Shown here: positions 1 to 5,344 of the stretch, piece by piece
How positions within the stretch are numbered: position 1 is the stretch's first letter
How the letters are laid out: each line of letters opens with the position of its first letter
Assembly: GCA_016297535.1 (NCBI GenBank)
Contig: JAEDGL010000158.1
Location: 1 to 5,523 of the forward strand
Length of the DNA stretch: 5,523 nt
Direction: 5' to 3'
Source: Clostridia bacterium
GTDB lineage: Bacteria; Bacillota; Clostridia; Christensenellales; Aristaeellaceae
Position numbers and translations under genes: made by a program
The notes under the pieces: model-generated
Database searches by the model: none
What the model was told of the DNA's origin: nothing
Seen by the model: only the letters and a program-made list of their open reading frames with translations

Positions 1-868
1 CAACGGGAATGCCGCGGGAGGCCAGGCGGGAGTTGACGTAGCAGGGCTCAAAGCCAAACTGGCTGGGGAAAGCGGGCCAGCACTTGTCGGCAAACACCAC
101 ATACTTGCGGGATCCCTTGTGGTTCTCGGCCCAATCCAGCAGGGTCAGCTCAAACTGCGCCATGCGGGCGTTCAGATCCTCGTAGTACTTGCCCTCGCCC
201 ATTTCCTCGGCCATTTCGGCGCAGATGGCGGGGATGCGGGGATCGTTGGCATGCTCCTTGTAGGACACCAGCAGATCCAGCTCGGAGTTTTCCTCAATTT
301 CCACACCCAGCTCGTACAGGCCCTTGATGGGGGCGTTGCAGGCGAAGAAATCCTGCGGACGGGGGCCGAAGGTGATGATTTTGAGGTTCTTAACGCCGAT
401 CACGGCGCGGGCCACGGGCACAAAGTCCGCGATCATGCGGGCGATTTCCTCAGCGGTGCCCACGGGATACTCGGGAATGTAGCCCTGCAGGTGGCGCATG
501 CCCAGGTTGTAGGAGCAGTTGAGCATGCCGCAGTACGCGTCGCCGCGGCCGTTGATCATATCGCCATCGCCCTCGGCGGCAGCCACAAACATGCAGGGGC
601 CGTCAAAGTTTTTGGCAATCAGGGTTTCGGGGGTTTCGGGGCCAAAGTTGCCCAGGAAAACGACCAGCGCGTTGCAGCCGGCGGCGTTGACATCGGCCAC
701 GGCCTTGAGCATGTCCTTCTCGTTTTCAACGGTTACAGGGCACTCGTAAAGCTCGTCCCTGTAGGCCTTGACGATGTTGGCGCGGCGCATTTCGGAAAGC
801 GCGATGGGGAAGCAGTCACGGCTGACGGCAATGATGCCCAGCTTGACGTCGGGGATGTTCTGGAACAT
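1..868 (-). CDS. L-fucose/L-arabinose isomerase family protein (COG2407-like), N-terminal 289 residues, cut by window edge
   Basis: This is probably an aldose-ketose isomerase acting in the cytoplasm on a pentose or 6-deoxyhexose. The reading frame begins with ATG at 868, preceded at a 9-base distance by AGGAG, and stays open to the window edge. Family members are usually about 450-500 residues, so roughly 60% is present. Residues 8-16 (VKLGIIAVS) look like the first strand of the Rossmann-like N-terminal domain. Further family-like stretches are FLGNFGPETPE (71-81), AAAEGDGDMINGRGDAYCG (96-114), ITFGPRPQDFFACN (165-178) and ADKCWPAFPSQFGFEPCYVN (260-279). In this family the metal-binding Glu/Asp of the active site normally follow shortly after the last residues seen here (SRLASRGIPV), so they lie outside the window. 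The gene is last of the four seen, 43 bases after the DUF4867 gene. The family assignment rests on remembered motifs and is fairly sure. The substrate (D-xylose, D-arabinose, L-fucose, L-arabinose or another) cannot be read from the sequence. Confidence 0.85.
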   Translation of the reverse strand, partial: MFQNIPDVKLGIIAVSRDCFPIALSEMRRANIVKAYRDELYECPVTVENEKDMLKAVADVNAAGCNALVVFLGNFGPETPETLIAKNFDGPCMFVAAAEGDGDMINGRGDAYCGMLNCSYNLGMRHLQGYIPEYPVGTAEEIARMIADFVPVARAVIGVKNLKIITFGPRPQDFFACNAPIKGLYELGVEIEENSELDLLVSYKEHANDPRIPAICAEMAEEMGEGKYYEDLNARMAQFELTLLDWAENHKGSRKYVVFADKCWPAFPSQFGFEPCYVNSRLASRGIPV

Positions 869-885
869 GGCAAACCACTCCTTGT
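866..885 (-). promoter_or_regulatory. Ribosome binding site of the isomerase gene, near-copy of that of the DUF4867 gene
   Basis: Read on the minus strand this block is ACAAGGAGTGGTTTGCCATG, with AGGAG nine bases before the start codon. It fixes the start of the isomerase at 868. The block in front of the DUF4867 gene (1545-1563) is ACAAGGAGTGATTGCCATG, the same except for one substitution and one missing base. Confidence 0.75.
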
Positions 886-887
886 AT

Positions 888-900
888 AGAATATGATTCT
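888..900. repeat. Short inverted repeat between the DUF4867 and isomerase genes
   Basis: AGAAT and ATTCT flank a three-base centre in the 43-base gap. The arms are perfect but only five AT-rich base pairs long, and no T-run follows, so it is not an intrinsic terminator. It lies immediately upstream of the isomerase Shine-Dalgarno. It could be a small processing or protein-binding site, or chance. Confidence 0.3.
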
Positions 901-911
901 GGGATAACGGA

Positions 912-1547
912 TTACAGGCACGGGGCGATATCGATGTTCTCGCCATAGAGCCCCACAAAGGCGCCCTCGGCGGCCTCGCTGGATTCGGCGTGCGCCAGCA
1001 GCCACTTGTTGCGCGCCCAGAGGGTGGCATCCTTGGGATTGGCGCCGCCCTGGGGACGGAAATCCGTGTTGGTGTTCAGCGGCAGGCCGATGAGCACCCG
1101 GAAGCCCTTTGCCGCATCGGCATGGCAGGGCGCATAGTGCAGCGTGGTGGCATAGCACTCGATCATCACGCCGGCGGGCACGCGGAAGGCCTTCACCTTT
1201 GCGGTGTCCAGACGGCCGTCGCCGTCCAGATCATCCATTTTGGCAATCAGCAGGATGAAATCCTCCGTGCCAAGGTTGAATTCGCTGTCGCGGTGATACT
1301 CCAGGCAGTTGAGCCTGGTGTTGTGGCCGTTGCAGTAGCCCAGCTGGAAGGGCATGCCGCCAAACAGGCCTTCGCCCACCTTTTCGGCGCCGGGCGCGGC
1401 GTGCAGCGCATCCACGCGGGGCACATAGACCACGCCGTCGGGGCAGGGGCACTGGCGCAGCGCGTCCAGAATGCCATCCACCGCGTAGCCCTCCACAATG
1501 CGGCCGTAGGGCTTGAACGAGGCATCGGTAACGGGAAGAATTTTCAT
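912..1547 (-). CDS. DUF4867 family protein, AllA/cupin-like, function unknown
   Basis: A 211-residue soluble protein with no signal peptide or membrane segment. I recognise it as the DUF4867 family of Bacillota, whose biochemical role I do not know. The start at 1547 is chosen because AGGAG lies eight bases before it. The frame is open upstream, but that part overlaps the kinase gene. The N-terminus, MKILPVTDASFKPYGRIVEG, resembles the start of ureidoglycolate lyase AllA (LPL....F..YG.VIE). Residues 80-101 (NCLEYHRDSEF followed by a hydrophobic strand) match AllA's E.H..G...FIP region in spacing and character. Residues 114-150 match the later strand pair of AllA around its H-rich motif. Possible metal or substrate ligands are H75, E83, H85, E89, H137 and H142. 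A cupin-like beta-barrel is inferred. Its position between kinase and isomerase genes suggests a sugar-related job, such as mutarotation, epimerisation or isomerisation, rather than purine breakdown. That role is a hypothesis. Confidence 0.85.
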   Translation of the reverse strand: MKILPVTDASFKPYGRIVEGYAVDGILDALRQCPCPDGVVYVPRVDALHAAPGAEKVGEGLFGGMPFQLGYCNGHNTRLNCLEYHRDSEFNLGTEDFILLIAKMDDLDGDGRLDTAKVKAFRVPAGVMIECYATTLHYAPCHADAAKGFRVLIGLPLNTNTDFRPQGGANPKDATLWARNKWLLAHAESSEAAEGAFVGLYGENIDIAPCL

Positions 1548-1563
1548 GGCAATCACTCCTTGT
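1545..1563 (-). promoter_or_regulatory. Ribosome binding site of the DUF4867 gene
   Basis: On the minus strand AAGGAG followed by eight bases precedes the ATG at 1547. It decides the start, because the same frame stays open well into the upstream kinase gene without another start that has a comparable Shine-Dalgarno. It is nearly identical to the initiation block of the isomerase gene. Confidence 0.75.
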
Positions 1564-1582
1564 TTTCGGGCGCAGGGAACGC

Positions 1583-3106
1583 TCAGAGCGCGGCAAGCTC
1601 CGCGTAGGCGTTCTTCAGCGCGGGATAGAGCTTGAGGAAATAGGCGTAGTAGGGCTCGTAGGCCTTTGCGTTTTCCGCATTGGGCAGCAGAGGATCGTTT
1701 TCCCGGACCAGCTTGGCGCAGGCGGTGGGCACATCGCTGTACACGCCCGCCGCAACGCCCGCCAGAATGGCCGCGCCCAGTGCGGGACCCTCGGCGTTGT
1801 GCACGGTTTTCACCGGCAGCTGGAAGACATCCGCCATCATCTGCCGCCAGAAGGGGCTCTTCGCGCCACCGCCGCAGGCCAGCATGGCCTGAGGCTGCAC
1901 GCCCATTTCGCGCATGGTGTTCAGGTTTTGGCACAGGGCGTAGATAACACCCTCCATGAGCGCGCGCAGCAGATCCCTGCGGGTGTGCATGGCGGTAAGG
2001 CCGATGAACGCGCCGCGGGCGTTGTTATCCATCAGCGGGCTGCGCTCGCCCATCAGATAGGGCAAAAACAGCAGGCGGTTGGCGCCGATGGGGCTGTTGG
2101 CGGCCTCCTGGTTCATCAGCACATAGGGGTCGGTTTCCATCTCCCTGGCGGACTGGATTTCGGCCTGGCAGAACTGATCGCGGAACCACTTGAGGCTGAG
2201 GCCGGAGGACAGGGTGCAGGCAAAATTGACGTATTCGCCGGGAATGCAGGAGCAAAACGCATGCACGCGGCCCTGGGGCTCAATCTGTACTTTAGGGGAA
2301 TGGGCGTACACCACGCCGCTGGTGCCGATGGTGGTAAAGGCCTTGCCCGGCACCACCACGCCGGTACCCACCGCGCCGCACATGTTGTCGCCGCCGCCGC
2401 CCGCCACGGGCGTGCCTTCCGCCAGACCGGTGAGCCTGGCGGCCTCGGCGGTGATGGTGCCTGCCACGGCGCTGCTTTCCACCAGCGGGGGAAGCATGGC
2501 CATATCCAGCTGGATGGCGTCGCAGATTTCCCGGCTCCAGCAGCGGCCGGGCACATCCAGCAGGTTGGTGCCGCTGGCGTCGCTGATTTCCTGGGCGATG
2601 ACGCCGGTCAGCTTGTAGCGCACATAATCCTTGGGCAGCAGAATATATCTGGCTTTGGCCCATACCTCGGGCTGATGCCTGCGCACCCACAGCACCTTGC
2701 CGGCGGTAAAGCCGGTAAGCGCCGGGTTGGCGGCAATCTGGATCAGCCGCTGCGCGCCCACGGCGGCGGTGATTTCATCGCACTCGGCCTGGGTGCGGCC
2801 GTCGCACCAGATCAGGCTGCGGCACAGGGAGCGGCCGTTTTCGTCGATCAGCACCAGACCGTGCATCTGGCCGCTGATACCAAGCCCCTTTACATCCCGC
2901 GCGTCCACGCCGCTGGTTTCAAGCACGGTGCGCACGGTGGATTGGGTGGCCTTCCACCAGTCGTCCGCGTCCTGCTCCGCCCAGCCGTTGTGCGGCTGGT
3001 ACAGGGGGTATTCCACGGTGGCGCTGGCAATGGCCTGCCCGTTTACATCAAAGAGAACCGTTTTGGTACCGGAGGTTCCAAGGTCTACGCCAAGCAGGTA
3101 GTTCAT
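1583..3106 (-). CDS. xylB: Xylulokinase (FGGY family carbohydrate kinase)
   Basis: Predicted to phosphorylate D-xylulose with ATP to D-xylulose 5-phosphate in the cytoplasm, feeding the pentose phosphate pathway. The 507-residue product has the usual length. The N-terminal FGGY domain opens with the phosphate-binding stretch YLLGVDLGTSGTKTVLFDV (3-21). GISGQMHGLVLID (76-88) matches the substrate-binding QMHG motif of XylB. IWCDGRTQ (99-106), LTGFTAGKVLWV (130-141) and LPKDYVRYKLTG (157-168) are typical of xylulokinases. GGGGDNMCGAVG (236-247) carries the likely catalytic base D240, equivalent to Asp233 of E. coli XylB. The C-terminal ATPase half has TIGTSG (259-264), FLPYLMGERSP (347-357) and CGGGAKSPFW (411-420). 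The start at 3106 has AGGAGG nine bases before it, and the product begins exactly at the conserved strand. The frame is open further upstream into the GH3 gene, but those codons are not used here. A related ketose kinase specificity (D-ribulose, L-fuculose) cannot be excluded given the isomerase downstream. Confidence 0.93.
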   Translation of the reverse strand: MNYLLGVDLGTSGTKTVLFDVNGQAIASATVEYPLYQPHNGWAEQDADDWWKATQSTVRTVLETSGVDARDVKGLGISGQMHGLVLIDENGRSLCRSLIWCDGRTQAECDEITAAVGAQRLIQIAANPALTGFTAGKVLWVRRHQPEVWAKARYILLPKDYVRYKLTGVIAQEISDASGTNLLDVPGRCWSREICDAIQLDMAMLPPLVESSAVAGTITAEAARLTGLAEGTPVAGGGGDNMCGAVGTGVVVPGKAFTTIGTSGVVYAHSPKVQIEPQGRVHAFCSCIPGEYVNFACTLSSGLSLKWFRDQFCQAEIQSAREMETDPYVLMNQEAANSPIGANRLLFLPYLMGERSPLMDNNARGAFIGLTAMHTRRDLLRALMEGVIYALCQNLNTMREMGVQPQAMLACGGGAKSPFWRQMMADVFQLPVKTVHNAEGPALGAAILAGVAAGVYSDVPTACAKLVRENDPLLPNAENAKAYEPYYAYFLKLYPALKNAYAELAAL

Positions 3107-3123
3107 GGGAGCATTCCTCCTTA
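3107..3123 (-). promoter_or_regulatory. xylB Shine-Dalgarno overlapping the stop codon of the GH3 gene
   Basis: The GH3 stop TAA (3121-3123, minus strand) runs directly into the Shine-Dalgarno as TAAGGAGG, with nine bases before the xylB ATG. Only 14 bases separate the two genes. A ribosome ending GH3 translation stops on top of the next initiation site, so the two products are likely translationally coupled. Confidence 0.85.
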
Positions 3124-5223
3124 CAGTTTGCACACAACGCTCTTGTGACCGGTCAGTTTTTCGGTCAGGCTGTCGGGCTGGCCCATGCCTACGTAGAACA
3201 CGGGGCTGCCTTCCATGACATGCTCGCCCGCCTCGTTTACCACTTCCAGCTGCCTGCTCTGCACCGCAAGCGTTACCGTAACGGTCTGACCCGCGGGGCA
3301 ATCCACGCGCTGGAAGGCCACCAGCCGCGGGTTGCGGGGGGCGTTGGCGCTGCCCTCGTTCTGGCAGTACACCTGCACCACATCCTGCGTGGAAACGCTG
3401 CCCTGGTTGATCAGCTGCGCGGTAATGACGCAGCGGCCGTCCTGCCGGCTTACGCTGGCGGATTGCACGCTGACATCGCCGTAGGTAAGGCCAAAGCCGA
3501 AGGGGAACAGGGGCTCATGCTCAAAGTAGCGGTAGGTGCGGCCCTTCATGCTGTAATCGGTAAAGGCGGGCATCAGGCCCAGCTGATCGTTATGGTAGAA
3601 GGTAAGCGGCAGCTTGCCGGAGGGGGATACCCTGCCCAGCATCAGCTCCGCCACGGCTTTGCCGCCGCGCGCGCCGGGATACCACACATGCAGGATGGCG
3701 TTGGCCTTTTGGGCGGCGGAGCCCAGGTCGATGGAGCTGCCGGCCATCAGGCAGATGACGGTGGGCTTGCCAACCGCGAGCACCGCGTCGAGCAGATCGC
3801 GCTGGGCTTTGGGCAGCAGCAGATCCACCTTGTCGCCGCTGGCATCGGAGTTGCCGGTATCGCCCTGTTCGCCCTCGAGGGATTCATCCAGGCCTACCAC
3901 CAGCACCACCACGTCGCTGTTTTCGGCTACGCTGAGCGCCTCGGACAGGCGGTCGTTGGCATACTGGGACAGGTTTTCGGTGCGGTCCTTCCACAGGTGG
4001 CTGCCGTCGGAGTACAAAACGCGCACACCGTCGCCCATGGCGTCCTGCAGGCCCTCGGCCACGGTGATGTAGCGGCTGGAGGTGCCGTGATAGTTGCCGA
4101 TGAGCGCATCGCGGCTGTTGGCGTTGGGGCCGATAATGCCCAGGGTTTTGATGCTTTCCCGGCGAAGGGGCAGCAGGCCGTCGTTCTTGAGCAGCACGCA
4201 GCTCTTGAGGGCAGCCTCGTGCGCCTTGTCAAGATGCTGAGGGCACTCCACGGCGGTATAGGGGATGGTATCGTACTCGCTGCCGTCCATCTCGCCCAGC
4301 ATATAGCGGGTGGTAAACAGGTGGATGGCCGCGGTGCGGATGTCCTGCTCGGACACCAGACCCATTTCGTAGGCCTTCATCAGGTAGACGTAGGTGTTGC
4401 CGCAGTTCACGTCGCAGCCGTTTTTGATGGCCAGCGCGGCGGATTCCTCGGGCGTGTCGGTTACGTGATGGTACTGGTGGAAATCGCTGATGGCCCAGCA
4501 GTCGCTCACAAAATGGCCCTCAAAGCCCCAGCGGCCGCGCAGGGTGTTCACCATCAGCTGGCTGTGGCCGCAGCAGGGCTCGCCGTTGGTGCGGTTGTAC
4601 GCGCCCATCACGGCTTCCACCTTTGCCTCGGTCACCAGCGCCTCAAAGGCGGGCAGGTAGGTTTCCTCCATGTCCTTGGGGGTGGCCACGGCGTTAAAGC
4701 GGTGACGCTCGCCCTCGGGGCCGGAGTGCACGGCAAAGTGCTTGGCGCAGGCGGCGGATTTGAGATGCTCGCCCTTGCCCTCGCCCTGCAGGCCGCGCAC
4801 ATAGGCCTTGCCCATTTCGGCGGTCAGGAAGGGATCCTCGCCATAGGTTTCATGGCCGCGGCCCCAGCGGGGATCGCGGAAGATGTTGATGTTGGGGCTC
4901 CAGAAGGTAAGGCCCTTGTAGATATCGCGGTCGCCGTGGGCGCTGAGCGCGTTGTACTTGGCGCGGCCCTCGGTGGCGGCTACATCGCCCAGCTCCTGCG
5001 TAAGCTGGGGATCAAACGCCGCGGCGATGCCGATGGCCTGCGGAAAGCTGGTTGCGATGCCGGCGCGCGCAACGCCATGCAGGGCTTCGTTCCACCAGTT
5101 GTATTCCTTTACGCCAAGACGGTCGATGGCGGGCGCGTCGTAGCGCAGCTGGCTGGCCGCCTCCTCAACGGACATTTGGGCAACGAGGGCTTTGGCTTTT
5201 TCGATGGCAATCTGACGGTCCAT
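3121..5223 (-). CDS. Glycoside hydrolase family 3 beta-glycosidase (beta-xylosidase/beta-glucosidase type), cytoplasmic
   Basis: A retaining glycosidase expected to release a terminal sugar, likely beta-D-xylose or beta-D-glucose, from short oligosaccharides. Its 700 residues form the usual three parts: a TIM-barrel-like GH3 N-domain (about 25-310), an alpha/beta C-domain (about 340-575) and a fibronectin-III-like domain (about 605-680, including VVQVYC). YNWWNEALHGVAR (41-53) is the signature of the beta-xylosidase-like branch. DPRWGRGHETYGEDP (117-131) and KHF (161-163) are substrate-pocket motifs. GFEGHFVSDCWAISD (233-247) contains the likely nucleophile D241. The acid/base glutamate is probably E450 or E452 in GLDESLEGEQGD (444-455). 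FPFGFGLTYG (573-582) closes the C-domain. There is no signal peptide (the N-terminus is MDRQIAIEKA), so it acts on imported substrates. The start at 5223 has AAAGGAG 11 bases before it. It is the first gene of the operon seen here. Exact substrate, including alpha-L-arabinofuranoside, is not decided by sequence. Confidence 0.95.
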   Translation of the reverse strand: MDRQIAIEKAKALVAQMSVEEAASQLRYDAPAIDRLGVKEYNWWNEALHGVARAGIATSFPQAIGIAAAFDPQLTQELGDVAATEGRAKYNALSAHGDRDIYKGLTFWSPNINIFRDPRWGRGHETYGEDPFLTAEMGKAYVRGLQGEGKGEHLKSAACAKHFAVHSGPEGERHRFNAVATPKDMEETYLPAFEALVTEAKVEAVMGAYNRTNGEPCCGHSQLMVNTLRGRWGFEGHFVSDCWAISDFHQYHHVTDTPEESAALAIKNGCDVNCGNTYVYLMKAYEMGLVSEQDIRTAAIHLFTTRYMLGEMDGSEYDTIPYTAVECPQHLDKAHEAALKSCVLLKNDGLLPLRRESIKTLGIIGPNANSRDALIGNYHGTSSRYITVAEGLQDAMGDGVRVLYSDGSHLWKDRTENLSQYANDRLSEALSVAENSDVVVLVVGLDESLEGEQGDTGNSDASGDKVDLLLPKAQRDLLDAVLAVGKPTVICLMAGSSIDLGSAAQKANAILHVWYPGARGGKAVAELMLGRVSPSGKLPLTFYHNDQLGLMPAFTDYSMKGRTYRYFEHEPLFPFGFGLTYGDVSVQSASVSRQDGRCVITAQLINQGSVSTQDVVQVYCQNEGSANAPRNPRLVAFQRVDCPAGQTVTVTLAVQSRQLEVVNEAGEHVMEGSPVFYVGMGQPDSLTEKLTGHKSVVCKL

Positions 5224-5234
5224 GGGAAAAGTCG

Positions 5235-5241
5235 CTCCTTT
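5235..5241 (-). promoter_or_regulatory. Ribosome binding site of the GH3 gene
   Basis: AAAGGAG on the minus strand stands 11 bases before the ATG at 5223, a slightly long but workable spacing. It supports that ATG as the start, since the frame remains open for some distance upstream without another supported start. Confidence 0.7.
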
Positions 5242-5260
5242 CGGGATAGCATTATTGGTA

Positions 5261-5288
5261 CAGCCCGTGAAAAAGGGGCTGAAACGGG
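5261..5288 (-). promoter_or_regulatory. Small hairpin(s) in the operon leader
   Basis: In the untranslated leader, CAGCCC (5276-5281 read on the minus strand) can pair with GGGCUG (5261-5266) around a nine-base U-rich loop. An overlapping alternative pairs CCCGU (5284-5288) with ACGGG (5264-5268), and the two stems exclude each other. Both lie between the predicted transcript start and the GH3 Shine-Dalgarno. No known riboswitch or leader-peptide architecture is recognised. A regulatory role is inference only. Confidence 0.35.
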
Positions 5289-5315
5289 TATAATCGAACG
5301 CAATGAATCACTCAT

Positions 5316-5344
5316 ATCATACGGGCAAATCATCGAAATGTCAA
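5316..5344 (-). promoter_or_regulatory. Sigma-A/sigma-70 type promoter of the operon
   Basis: On the minus strand a perfect -35 box TTGACA (5339-5344) is followed by a 17-base spacer and a -10 box TATGAT (5316-5321), five of six matches to TATAAT. Transcription would start near 5309, giving a leader of about 86 bases before the GH3 ATG. Nothing comparable was seen in the three intergenic gaps downstream, so this is the likely promoter for all four genes. Confidence 0.85.

Noticed and set aside
119..889. A 256-codon open frame on the plus strand over the isomerase gene
   Set aside because: The minus strand gives a coherent FucI-family protein with a well-placed Shine-Dalgarno. The plus frame has no recognisable features.
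1548..1934. N-terminal extension of the DUF4867 frame into xylB
   Set aside because: The extra residues are Arg/Ala-rich shadow sequence of the kinase gene. The supported start with AGGAG is at 1547, where the family's conserved N-terminus begins.
1799..3148. A 449-codon open frame on the plus strand, antisense to xylB
   Set aside because: Same low-complexity Ala/Gly/His-rich composition, and it lies opposite a clear kinase gene.
3107..3301. N-terminal extension of the xylB frame into the GH3 gene
   Set aside because: The kinase homology begins at the ATG at 3106, which has an ideal Shine-Dalgarno. The extension would be antecedent shadow codons of the GH3 C-terminus.
5250..5309. Possible leader peptide of about 19 codons starting GTG near the transcript start
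   Set aside because: There is no room for a ribosome binding site, the start is not ATG, and the codons show no repeated-residue pattern typical of attenuation leaders.
5109..5333. A 74-codon minus-strand frame overlapping the promoter and the GH3 start
   Set aside because: Its first start lies upstream of the predicted transcript start, no Shine-Dalgarno was seen, and it runs out of frame into the GH3 gene.
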